A stretch of 64,000 nt of DNA, taken from Mesonia mobilis DSM 19841 (lineage in GTDB: Bacteria > Bacteroidota > Bacteroidia > Flavobacteriales > Flavobacteriaceae). This document shows, in pieces, positions 1 through 9,253 of the stretch. The notes beneath the pieces were generated by a model. It had not been told where the DNA came from, did not search any database, and saw nothing but the letters and a program-made list of their open reading frames with translations. Location of the stretch: NCBI RefSeq assembly GCF_000423405.1, contig NZ_AUHX01000008.1, positions 1-64,000 of the forward strand, written 5' to 3'. Each line of letters starts with the position of its first letter. Positions within the stretch are counted from its first letter, which is position 1. The translations under genes were made by a program, and so were the position numbers.

Positions 1-3000
1 GCTCCAGCTATAGCTGTACCATCTAAGTACCACTGATAGTTTACTCCTGCAGGAGCTCCGTCTGCTGAGGCTGTAAAAGTAATTGTATGACTTGGCACAG
101 GCTCACTATCTGAACAATAAGGGATTGTGATCGCTGTCTCTCCTTGGGTTGCTGTTATCGTTAAGTCGATAGCTGCTTCTGTATAAACTACACTTGCACT
201 TACCTCACAACTTCCATCAGAATCGTTTACTGATACTGCGGTCACCGTATAAGTACCAAAGCCATAGCTTGAAGGATCTAAAGTTGCACCTGTTTCAGAA
301 GTTAACTCTGTTCCATCTAAAGACCAAGTATAAACTACATCTGATGCAGGCATATTTATTGGAGTCGCATCGATTGTATAAGGCGTAAGATCACAAGTTG
401 TAACATCTGAACCTAGATCTATCTGTGGCGATAAATCAAACAACAGATTTACTGAAGCTGTATCTGCACAACCATTAATGGTAACTTCAACTGTATAAGT
501 ATCACTATCCATCACTGTTAGAGTTGAACCAGTCTCTCCTGCTATAGGACCTGAACTATCACTCCACTGATATGTCGCGTTAGTTGTATCTTCATCAATT
601 ACAGTAGCTGTGATCGTGTAAGGATCCATTCCGCAGAATTCTTGATCTCCTCCTAGATCGATGTTATAAGTTACATCATCGATAACGATCTCATCGGTTC
701 CTACACAACTAAAAGTCATCCCGTTATTAGTGAATTCTCCTTCAACTAAAACAGTATATACACCGCCAGGTAAAGATGGCATCGCATCGGTTGAAACTTC
801 TAACCCGTCTGCATCTAACCAAGAGTAAGTTAAACTATCAAAATCTGAAGCATTTAATGGCGTAGCGTCTAAACTATAAGTTGCACCACTACATACTATT
901 GCGTCTGCTCCTAAATCTACTTGAGGTGCTTCGGTAAATTCTGCATTATAAGTTGCAGTTTCAAAACAACCTAAATAACTAACAGTTACAGTATATTGAC
1001 CATCTTCAGTAATCGTGATAGATGAAGTTTGCTCTCCTCCTGGAGCCCAAGTATAGGTTAAGTCATTCATTTCATCTGCAGGAACACCAATAATATTTGG
1101 CTCTAAAACAAAACTATTAGTATCTCCTTCTTCTGTACAACCTATAGAAACATTAGAGAAATCTACCTGATAATTCACTTGCTCAACAACTACAGAATCT
1201 GAAACTGTACATTGATAACCTGTAACTTCAACCGTATATTCACCAGCTTCAGTCACGTTAATTGTTGCGTTTGTTTCTCCTGCGATTTCGTTTCCATCTA
1301 AATACCAAGCATAAGTCACATCATCTAACTCTGAAAGGTTAGTTGGAGTACCATCAATTACAGTGGCACCAGCTTCACAAATCGTAATTATGTCGTTACC
1401 TAAATCTACTTCAGGGTTTGGTAAAAATTCTACATTTATCACATCTGACAATGCACAAGAACCAAAGTAAATAACCGAAACTGCATACTCTCCTCCCTCA
1501 GTAACATCTATCGTAGGAGTATTAACCGGATCACCATTCGCATCTTCAACTAAACTACCATCTTGATACCAAGTAATATCTGCTCCGTTAGTATTTTCTA
1601 AACCAATATCTAAAGTGATTGCATCTCCAGAACAAGTATCTGCAGTACCATCATCGATCGTAATATCTTCCCCTAACGTAAAGTCTCCTAACTCAAATGA
1701 ACCAGCAGCCAAAAAAGTACTTGAATTAAAAGAAGAATCTGATCGATCACCAACTGCTAATTTAATATGGTATTGTGCGCCAGGTGTAACTTGCGCACTA
1801 GCCGTCATCACCACAGTTCTTCCTAACATATTTACCGGCGATGCTAAAGGATTCATCCCTGTAGTTCCATAAAACACATCAAAATAAGACGGATTCACTG
1901 AAGCACAACTTCCATTATGTGTATTATCACGAACCGTAGTCACCGCAATCGGATCTGTAGTACCCGGAACTATAGCAATATTCACTGTATTCCCGTCTTC
2001 ATCGGTTAAGAAAAAACCAAAAGGATCTGAGAAAGTACACTGATAAGTTCCATATTCATTAGAAGCAAATAAGAAATCGAATGAAATTTGCTCAATAAAT
2101 GGCACAAAATCAAATTCTATTACACTTGCATCATTAGAACTAAGAGCTCCCGCGCCTTCAATCTGATCGATCAAATCATCCAAATCTGGATCACCAGGCC
2201 AAGCCGTATTAAATCCTCCAGCTCCTGCTGGTCCAGGTAAATCATTTACATCGCCACTAGACAACACAATACCATTTTCTAATGGGAAATTTGAATCATT
2301 ATAATCAAAGTAACTAATACCATTTACGCTTCCAAAATCTGATCCTGTTGATGAAGTTACATTAGATACTTGCGCACAAGGGTTATCTATTAAAACATCG
2401 ATCACAAGTTCTTCTATTGTATAGGTCGTTTCATCAATAATAATTGGAGGTTGCGGACAGTAAGTTTGCGTCTGAATAGGACTCTCTATAGAACAGCTAT
2501 TATCCTGATCGTTAACAGCTGTAAAAATCACTTCTGTATTATTAGCAAAAGGCCCAAAGTTAAAAGTATCTGTAGCAGTAACATCTATTGCTGCACTACC
2601 TTGGTTATCGGTAAGTGTTAAAGAAGTTGCAGAACCTAAATCATCTACAGTTACATCTATAAAAAATTGATCTGTACCACTTGCGCAATCACTGATCACC
2701 TCATAAGAAAGCGAAGGATTTAAACAAGTTGAACATTCTACAGATAAATCGATACCGGTATAACCAGATTCTCCACAAGCGTAGAAACCTGCCGTATACA
2801 CTACAGTAATTGTATCTCCTGTAGACTGGACTTCGATACCACTTAAGTCACCACCATCTCCTGTACCTGAGTATAGCACTGTACCATCGGTATCTAGCAC
2901 TTGGAAATCACCTCCAAAAGTGTAAATTAAACCGGAGTTCACCGTCAAGTTAATGTTAGACCCATCGTCACTCACATAAGACAATTGCACTGTTTCATAA

Positions 3001-6000
3001 TCTTCATAACAGAAGCTTGAATCAAATACACCATCTGCACAATCAAAATAATTCACAGGACAATATTCCTGAGTTAATGTAGAACTTGTAATCACACAAT
3101 TAATATCTTGATTATTTTCAACTGTAAAATCCACTAATGTTCCGTTTGCATAGGGTCCAAAGGTATAAACACCAGTAGCTGAAACTGTTTGCGTATCCCC
3201 TTGGTTGTCTGAAATATCTAAATCTGTAGCATCTCCTAAACTTGTAATATCCACATCTACTAAAAACTGCGCTCCATTTAAACAATCTTCAACTACCGTG
3301 TATGTTGCTTGAGGATTAACACATGTCGCACAAGAAACGGTAACATCTATAGGCGTATAACCATTAGACTGACATCCTATAACACCATCTGCAGCTACTT
3401 GAATAGTTATTGTATCACCAGAAGACTGGAAAGTTAATCCTGAAATATCACCTGATGTTCCATACCCGTTATAAAGCTCTGTACCATCACTATCTAAAAC
3501 TATAAACTCATCCCAGCCACTTTCTACTTGACCTTCATTTACAGTTAAATTTAAAGGTGAACCATCTGTACTTGTATAAATAAACTCTGTTGTTTCTCCG
3601 TTTTCATAACAGAAATTTGTATTTATAGGACCAGCAGAACAATCAACATAATTATTAAGACATTCTGCTTGCGTTAAGCCTGCAACTGAAATATCACAAG
3701 TAGCGTCTTGATTATTTACAACTGTAAAATCTACTAAAGTTCCATTTGTATAAGGACCAAATGTATAAACTCCTGTTGAAGAAGCCGTTTGTGTATTTCC
3801 TTGGTTATCGGTTATATCTACATCTGTAGCATCTCCTAAGCTTGTTAGATCTACCTCAACATTAAATTGCGGCCCATTCAAACAATCTTCAACAACTGTA
3901 AAATCTGCCGCCGGATTAATACAGGTCGCACAAAAAACAGTTAAATCTATCGGATCATAACCATTAGAAGCACAACTAGTAAACGCACTAGGATCAATCA
4001 TTACAGAAATTTCATCTCCTGTAGATTGAAATTCTAAGCCTGTTAAATCTCCTTCATTTCCGTAACCATTGTATAATTCTGTTCCACCAGTATCATAAAC
4101 AATAAATTCATCAATGTTATTCTGAACAAAGCCACTATTTACTTCAACAGTAAGAGGAGAGCCATCATCACTTGTATATATAAAAGTTAAAGGCTCACTA
4201 TTTTCATAACAAAAAGAAGTATTTATAGGCGTACCGCACTCAACATAATTATCTAAACAAAACTCTTGTGTTAACTCATCGCTAGAAATAATACAGCTTG
4301 AATCTTGATTATTTTCAACCGTAAAATCCACTAAAGTACCGTTAGTATAAGGACCAAAAGTATACACCCCTACCGCAGAAGCAGTTTGCGTATTCCCTTG
4401 GTTGTCTGAAATATCTAAATCTGTAGCGTCTCCTAAACTTGTAATTTCAACATCAATTAAGAACTGCGCTCCATTCACACAATCGCTCACTACCGTATAA
4501 TTTGCCTGAGGATTCAAACAAGTTGAGCAGGTTGCTTCGATATTAATTGGCGTGTAGCCCTGAGAACCACAATCAAAAACACCATCTGCAGCTACCTGCA
4601 CTGTAATCTCATCTCCACTTGACTGAAAAACTAAACCTGAAATATCTCCAGCAACACCATAACCATTATAGAGCTCTGTACCATCTGAATCTAAAACTAT
4701 AAACTCATCAAAATTATTCTCCACTTGACCTTCGGTAACATTAATAGTAATTCCCGAACCATCTGTCGATGCAAAAATGTACTCAGTTGTTTCTCCACTA
4801 TCATAACAAAAATTCACTACTTCTGGTGTTCCTGCAGCACAATCTACATAAGTCTCCAGACATTCTTCTTGCGTAAGCGTATTACTCGCAACCACACAGT
4901 TAGCATCTTGATTATTTTCAACTGTAAAATCTACATCTGTACCATTAGCATATGGACCAAAAGTATACACTCCTGCCGCATTAACAGTCTGAGTATTCCC
5001 CTGATTGTCTGAAATATCTAAATCTGTAGCATCACCAATACTTGCTAAATCTACATCAACTAAAAATTGCGACCCGTTCAAACAATCACTCACTACTTCA
5101 AAAGTAGCTTGAGGCATTATACAAGTTGCACAAGTAACTGAGACATCGATTGGCGTATAACCTTGAGAAGCGCAATCAAAGACACCATCAGCATTCACCT
5201 GAATAGTAATTTGATCTCCAGAGGTCTGAAATGAAAGACCAGATATATCTCCGGCAGCACCATAACCATTATAAAGCTCTGTACCGTCTGAATCTAATAC
5301 AACAAACTCGTCCCAGCCACTCTCTACTTGACCTTCATTCACCACTAGGTTTAAAGCAGAACCATCAGTAGAAGTAAAAATATATTCTGTAACTGTCCCG
5401 CTTACATAACAGAAATTCACTTCAGTTGGACCTGCAGAACAGTCTACCGTAACCATCGGACTGTCTTCTGTTGTAAAACTATACTCTACACAACCTGAAG
5501 CGTCTCCATTTGAATTTTGTGGAGTAATCGTAACATAATATGTAGTCTCGAAATCTAAAGCTCCTAAATCATAAGATGTAGAAGATCCATTTTCGAAGTT
5601 ATCTAATATATCTACACCTCCAGGCGAAGTCCCTACAGAAAGCAAGTAAGAACTAGCACCTCCAGTAGCAGCATCCCATTCTAATGTAACATCTTCAACC
5701 AGCACTCCGGTAGCACCGTCTGCCGGCAAGGTTAAAACTGCATCACAATTAGGCGGGTTAACTAAAGGTGTTGCCGTAAAATCTGTAACATCAAAATCTA
5801 AGTCGTTAGGAGAACCCCATTGACCTACTGCTATGTAAACAGTTTCATTTGCACCAACTACAGCATCTACCGATTGCTCAAAATCAGAAGTAAAGCCAGC
5901 TCCTACAGCTCCTAAACAATTTGAAAACGATGTGCCGTCACAATCAGTAAAAACACCTAAACCAGTATAGGTGTTTCTCGTGTAAACAGTCATCGAAATT

Positions 6001-6251
6001 TCTTCATCTACAGCTCCTGCTGTATATTCAAAAAGATAAACATCATCATCCCAATATAAGCCATCAACACCGCAGCTTGCATCGGGATTATCATTCCAAT
6101 CTTCTACACCACCCGAACCCGGAGTGTTGATATTATCTTCGGTATACCCATCGGTAATGACCACAGCAGAATCACAGCCAAACTGAGCCATCACATTCGG
6201 ACAAACCAAAAATGTCATTAGTAAAATTAATAAAAAGGTAATTTTTTTCAT
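1..6251 (-). CDS. Giant secreted multidomain adhesin-like protein (5' part, cut by window edge)
   Basis: The reading frame is open on the minus strand from ATG 6251 through position 1 (about 2083 codons) with no stop, so the C-terminus lies outside. It begins with a Sec signal peptide (MKKITFLLILLMTFLVCPNVMA, then Q). Next come a Cys-containing beta domain (residues ~25-160), a fibronectin-III-like segment (~165-265) and five tandem ~200-residue units (~268-1265). A choice-of-anchor L-like domain follows (~1270-1525, with VNGISYFDYNDSNFP and FLFASNEYGTYQC), then Cys-paired Ig/PKD-like repeats with WYLDG and GEYTV motifs. Proteins of this build in Flavobacteriia usually end in a type IX secretion/gliding C-terminal signal; that end is not visible here. 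Probable role: cell-surface adhesion or matrix binding. The function is inferred; the secretion signal and repeats are seen. Confidence 0.85.
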   Translation of the reverse strand, partial: MKKITFLLILLMTFLVCPNVMAQFGCDSAVVITDGYTEDNINTPGSGGVEDWNDNPDASCGVDGLYWDDDVYLFEYTAGAVDEEISMTVYTRNTYTGLGVFTDCDGTSFSNCLGAVGAGFTSDFEQSVDAVVGANETVYIAVGQWGSPNDLDFDVTDFTATPLVNPPNCDAVLTLPADGATGVLVEDVTLEWDAATGGASSYLLSVGTSPGGVDILDNFENGSSTSYDLGALDFETTYYVTITPQNSNGDASGCVEYSFTTEDSPMVTVDCSAGPTEVNFCYVSGTVTEYIFTSTDGSALNLVVNEGQVESGWDEFVVLDSDGTELYNGYGAAGDISGLSFQTSGDQITIQVNADGVFDCASQGYTPIDVSVTCATCIMPQATFEVVSDCLNGSQFLVDVDLASIGDATDLDISDNQGNTQTVNAAGVYTFGPYANGTDVDFTVENNQDANCVVASNTLTQEECLETYVDCAAGTPEVVNFCYDSGETTEYIFASTDGSGITINVTEGQVENNFDEFIVLDSDGTELYNGYGVAGDISGLVFQSSGDEITVQVAADGVFDCGSQGYTPINIEATCSTCLNPQANYTVVSDCVNGAQFLIDVEITSLGDATDLDISDNQGNTQTASAVGVYTFGPYTNGTLVDFTVENNQDSSCIISSDELTQEFCLDNYVECGTPINTSFCYENSEPLTFIYTSDDGSPLTVEVNSGFVQNNIDEFIVYDTGGTELYNGYGNEGDLTGLEFQSTGDEISVMIDPSAFTSCASNGYDPIDLTVFCATCINPAADFTVVEDCLNGPQFNVEVDLTSLGDATDVDITDNQGNTQTASSTGVYTFGPYTNGTLVDFTVVNNQDATCDISVAGLTQAECLNNYVDCSAGPINTNFCYENGETTEFIYTSTDGSPLNLTVNEGQVESGWDEFIVLDSDGTELYNGYGTSGDISGLTFQSSGDTITIQVAADGVIGCQSNGYTPIDVTVSCATCVNPQATYTVVEDCLNGAQFLVDVDITSLGDATDLDISDNQGDTQTVSATGVYTFGPYANGTLVDFTVENNQDINCVITSSTLTQEYCPVNYFDCADGVFDSSFCYEDYETVQLSYVSDDGSNINLTVNSGLIYTFGGDFQVLDTDGTVLYSGTGDGGDLSGIEVQSTGDTITVVYTAGFYACGESGYTGIDLSVECSTCLNPSLSYEVISDCASGTDQFFIDVTVDDLGSATSLTLTDNQGSAAIDVTATDTFNFGPFANNTEVIFTAVNDQDNSCSIESPIQTQTYCPQPPIIIDETTYTIEELVIDVLIDNPCAQVSNVTSSTGSDFGSVNGISYFDYNDSNFPLENGIVLSSGDVNDLPGPAGAGGFNTAWPGDPDLDDLIDQIEGAGALSSNDASVIEFDFVPFIEQISFDFLFASNEYGTYQCTFSDPFGFFLTDEDGNTVNIAIVPGTTDPIAVTTVRDNTHNGSCASVNPSYFDVFYGTTGMNPLASPVNMLGRTVVMTASAQVTPGAQYHIKLAVGDRSDSSFNSSTFLAAGSFELGDFTLGEDITIDDGTADTCSGDAITLDIGLENTNGADITWYQDGSLVEDANGDPVNTPTIDVTEGGEYAVSVIYFGSCALSDVINVEFLPNPEVDLGNDIITICEAGATVIDGTPTNLSELDDVTYAWYLDGNEIAGETNATINVTEAGEYTVEVTGYQCTVSDSVVVEQVNYQVDFSNVSIGCTEEGDTNSFVLEPNIIGVPADEMNDLTYTWAPGGEQTSSITITEDGQYTVTVSYLGCFETATYNAEFTEAPQVDLGADAIVCSGATYSLDATPLNASDFDSLTYSWLDADGLEVSTDAMPSLPGGVYTVLVEGEFTNNGMTFSCVGTDEIVIDDVTYNIDLGGDQEFCGMDPYTITATVIDEDTTNATYQWSDSSGPIAGETGSTLTVMDSDTYTVEVTINGCADTASVNLLFDLSPQIDLGSDVTTCDLTPYTIDATPINMPASDVVYTWSLDGTELTSETGATLDPSSYGFGTYTVTAVSVNDSDGSCEVSASVVYTEAAIDLTITATQGETAITIPYCSDSEPVPSHTITFTASADGAPAGVNYQWYLDGTAIAG
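2455..5446 (-). repeat. Five tandem ~600-bp coding units in the secreted protein
   Basis: Five in-frame units begin near 5446, 4850, 4247, 3650 and 3050, a period of about 595-603 bp (~200 residues). Each has a start like YVDC, an FCY motif, a D(S/T)(D/G)GTELYNGYG-like stretch, a closing CATC or CSTC cysteine pair, then NPQA...VV.DC and a DNQGNTQT...GVYTFGPY segment. The first half looks CUB-like. Units 1-4 are very similar and the fifth has diverged most. Confidence 0.85.
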
Positions 6252-6488
6252 TAAGGATGGGTTTTTGAGTTAAGGCTTTGAAGATATAAAAATTATTAAT
6301 TATTTCTTAACTGAAGTTTTGTTTTTTTAAATCTTCAATCTTAAAATATCACAAAAACCATCAGCATTCACAAGGGTTGAAGCCGATTGTTAATTTTTTA
6401 GCATTTTGAAAAAATTTTTCACACTGTTAAATTAATATTAGAATAACATATGGCTAAATACTTAAGTAATACCTTAGAATACTTTTCT

Positions 6489-6496
6489 TAACTTTG
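6489..6496 (+). promoter_or_regulatory. Candidate -7 box TAACTTTG upstream of hflX
   Basis: TAACTTTG fits the Bacteroidetes -7 consensus TAnnTTTG and lies 24 bases before the hflX ATG, giving a short leader. No clear -33 TTG is present at the usual distance, so this rests on one element only. Confidence 0.5.
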
Positions 6497-6519
6497 AATG
6501 AATAATCGAAAATTAAAAT

Positions 6520-7752
6520 ATGCTCGAAAAAGAAAATATAGAATATGAAAAGTCTGTTTTAATTGGTATCATTAATCAGCAACAAGATGAAGAAAAATCT
6601 AAAGAATACTTAGACGAATTAGAATTTCTCACCTATACTGCCGGTGGAGAAGTTGCCAAAAGATTTACTCAAAAATTAGATACTCCTAACCCTAAAACCT
6701 TTATCGGAACGGGTAAAATGGAAGATGTGCGTACCTTTATTACAGAGAATGATGTAGGAACGGCAATTTTTGACGATGAATTAAGCCCGGCACAACAAAA
6801 AAATATTGAGAAGATCTTAAAGTGTAAGGTAGTCGATCGAACCTATCTTATTCTTGACATATTTGCTCAACGCGCACAAACTAGTTACGCAAGAACACAA
6901 GTTGAACTTGCTCAATACGAATATTTATTGCCAAGACTAGCCGGATTATGGACCCACTTAGAACGCCAGCGAGGAGGTATTGGAATGCGTGGTCCTGGAG
7001 AAACCGAAATTGAAACCGATCGTCGTATTGTTAGAGATAAAATCAAACAGTTAAAAGATAAATTAAAAATTATCGATAAACAGATGGCCGTGCAACGCGG
7101 TAATCGCGGTCAACTGGTAAGAGTTTCCCTGGTAGGTTATACCAACGTTGGGAAATCTACATTAATGAATGTGATTAGTAAAAGTGATGTTTTTGCTGAA
7201 AATAAGCTCTTTGCTACACTAGACACGACCGTACGAAAAGTGGTGATTAGAAATTTACCATTTCTATTAACCGACACAGTTGGTTTTATTAGAAAACTAC
7301 CAACACAATTGGTAGAATCTTTTAAATCTACTTTAGATGAAGTGCGAGAATCAGATTTGGTTTTACATATCGTAGATATTTCTCACCCAAATTTTGAAGA
7401 ACATATCGCTTCGGTTAATCAAATTTTAGATGAAATTGGCGCCGCAGATAAACCAACGGTGATGGTATTTAATAAAATTGACGCTTACCAACCGGAAGAA
7501 ATTGAAGAAGACGATCTGGTTACCGAAAGAACTTCGGCGCATTACACGTTAGAAGAATGGGAACGAACCTGGATGAATAGAATTGGCGATAATGCTTTAT
7601 TTATTTCAGCAATTAATAAAGAAAATATCGAAGATTTTAGAAGAAAAGTTTATGAGGAAGTAAGAAAAATTCATATCACCAGATTTCCTTACAACAACTT
7701 TCTTTACCCGGAATACGATAAATATACCGGTGAATTAAAAGACGAAGAATAG
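6520..7752 (+). CDS. hflX: GTPase HflX
   Basis: HflX is a ribosome-binding GTPase that splits or rescues stalled ribosomes, mostly under stress. The 410-residue protein has the HflX N-terminal domain (~residues 15-195, with the family stretch RQRGGIGMRGPGETE near 149-163). The GTPase domain follows, with G1 GYTNVGKS at 206-213, G3 DTVG and G4 NKID. The length is normal for Bacteroidetes HflX. It is a single-gene unit, with its own -7 box upstream and a strong hairpin terminator directly after it. The start ATG is the first in frame after the promoter. Confidence 0.96.
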   Translation: MLEKENIEYEKSVLIGIINQQQDEEKSKEYLDELEFLTYTAGGEVAKRFTQKLDTPNPKTFIGTGKMEDVRTFITENDVGTAIFDDELSPAQQKNIEKILKCKVVDRTYLILDIFAQRAQTSYARTQVELAQYEYLLPRLAGLWTHLERQRGGIGMRGPGETEIETDRRIVRDKIKQLKDKLKIIDKQMAVQRGNRGQLVRVSLVGYTNVGKSTLMNVISKSDVFAENKLFATLDTTVRKVVIRNLPFLLTDTVGFIRKLPTQLVESFKSTLDEVRESDLVLHIVDISHPNFEEHIASVNQILDEIGAADKPTVMVFNKIDAYQPEEIEEDDLVTERTSAHYTLEEWERTWMNRIGDNALFISAINKENIEDFRRKVYEEVRKIHITRFPYNNFLYPEYDKYTGELKDEE

Positions 7753-7773
7753 TTTTTCTTCAGTATAAATCAT

Positions 7774-7808
7774 AAAAAAAGCCACTTCATTTGAAGTGGC
7801 TTTTTTTT
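7774..7808. terminator. Bidirectional rho-independent terminator after hflX and the DUF5689 gene
   Basis: GCCACTTC (7781-7788) pairs with GAAGTGGC (7793-7800) around a four-base loop, with an A run before and a T run after. It lies between two convergent genes, so it can serve both strands. Confidence 0.9.
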
Positions 7809-7835
7809 GTTTCAAGCGCTAGCTTAGCTATATTA

Positions 7836-9239
7836 TTAGTAATCTACGCTAATTTCGTCTAACTCATAAGTACCATCTTGAGGAGCTTGACCGCTTCCTG
7901 TATATTTAAAAGCTATATAACCTGTTCCTTCCAAACAAGATAAATCTACATTTCCTGAATCTATAACATCTCTATAGAAATCGTCATCATTAACGATTGT
8001 AGCTGCAGATAATTCACCCCAAGTTGCAGAATTAATAGTACTAGTATCTCCATCCCAATCATTAGAGAATAAAAGTTGCAAGTTACTACCATCAGAGAAA
8101 CTATTAGAGCTTTTGAAATTTAAGGTTTCACCTTCTTGAGCATCAAAATCTACCTCTGGTAAAATTAACCAAGCAATACTACTACTATCTCCAGACTGAT
8201 AAGAATCTATCATTATACCTTTACCCATTGATGGCTCGTTATCAGAATCGTTAAACACCTGCCAAGACTGACTACCTGCTTCGATAAAATTAGTCCATCC
8301 CGCTCCTGAATAAGTTCCGTTAGAAGAACTTTCAAAATCTTCACTAATTAGGTTATTAGTTCCCTGAACTGAAGCAAGACCACAATCATATACCAAAGGA
8401 TCACATCTTTCACCTTCCATAGTTACGTCTTCAAGTGTATTTACTGCAATTACAAAAACATCTCCCTCATAAGTTCTAGACAAAACACCTGCAATGCTAC
8501 CACTACCATTAGGAAGTTCTAAAGAAGAGAAATCTGCAAAAGTACTCGTACTAAATATTGTTGAAGCTCCGGTTTCACAACTTTCAATAGTTCTTTCTCC
8601 ATCAAACTCATCTGTTGCTTCACCAGCAAAAGACAAATTGTTTTCTACATCTGCTCTTAAAAACTGAACATTGCTAAGTTGAACAAATATATTTTCAAGA
8701 TCATCAGAAAAATCATTAATATTCACTTCTAAAGGAACAATCTCTGCAACTTCTGCACTTCTTACGATTTTACTTTCAAACTGAGCAGGAGCCGGATCAA
8801 TATATTGACCGTCAGGAATACCTAAAGTAACTACTCCGTTAGAAGTTCCTACTGTAAATCCTTCTAAAGAAACATAGATTTTACGACCTACTTCATACTT
8901 TGTAAATAATGGATTTACAAATAAAGCGATTTTTAAACCTGCCGTTGGGTTTTCTGGAGCATCTTGAATAATGATTTCTCTAAAAAAGTTCCCTCCTTCA
9001 TCTGAAGATATCACATATCCTTCTACATAATCATCGGTATCTTCATAAGTATAAAGCTCTCCTTCGTTTTGAGCTGCATCACCTAATACTGTAGAAATAG
9101 AAACTACATTACCTTCTAATTCTGGCTCAGAGATCGAAGTGTTTGGCGTGTCAAAGTCATCGTCTTGCACACAAGAAGCTAAAAAGCCTACTGCAAGAAC
9201 CATTAAGATTAATTTTTTGTACATATTAATTGTTTTCAT
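7836..9239 (-). CDS. DUF5689 domain lipoprotein, TonB-receptor partner
   Basis: The 467-residue protein has a lipoprotein signal ending in the lipobox LASC, so it is likely an outer-membrane surface lipoprotein. Residues ~45-285 match DUF5689, an OB-like domain common in Bacteroidetes. Residues ~290-467 resemble a choice-of-anchor J/jelly-roll domain (LISEDFESSSNGTYSGAGW). The gene starts 14 bases after the TonB receptor stops, so the two form an operon, and the protein probably helps capture the ligand in place of SusD. A second in-frame ATG at 9224 gives a shorter signal peptide and is an equally good start. The ligand is unknown; the divergent secreted nuclease suggests nucleic acid or organic phosphate. 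Confidence 0.85.
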   Translation of the reverse strand: MKTINMYKKLILMVLAVGFLASCVQDDDFDTPNTSISEPELEGNVVSISTVLGDAAQNEGELYTYEDTDDYVEGYVISSDEGGNFFREIIIQDAPENPTAGLKIALFVNPLFTKYEVGRKIYVSLEGFTVGTSNGVVTLGIPDGQYIDPAPAQFESKIVRSAEVAEIVPLEVNINDFSDDLENIFVQLSNVQFLRADVENNLSFAGEATDEFDGERTIESCETGASTIFSTSTFADFSSLELPNGSGSIAGVLSRTYEGDVFVIAVNTLEDVTMEGERCDPLVYDCGLASVQGTNNLISEDFESSSNGTYSGAGWTNFIEAGSQSWQVFNDSDNEPSMGKGIMIDSYQSGDSSSIAWLILPEVDFDAQEGETLNFKSSNSFSDGSNLQLLFSNDWDGDTSTINSATWGELSAATIVNDDDFYRDVIDSGNVDLSCLEGTGYIAFKYTGSGQAPQDGTYELDEISVDY

Positions 9240-9253
9240 TTCAATAACTTTTT

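Noticed and set aside
2455-5446. CRISPR-like periodic structure
   Set aside because: The ~600-bp period and continuous reading frame show tandem protein domains, not short repeats and spacers.
1-6251. Several short plus-strand open frames
   Set aside because: They are shadows of the long minus-strand coding frame and lack any protein-like motif.
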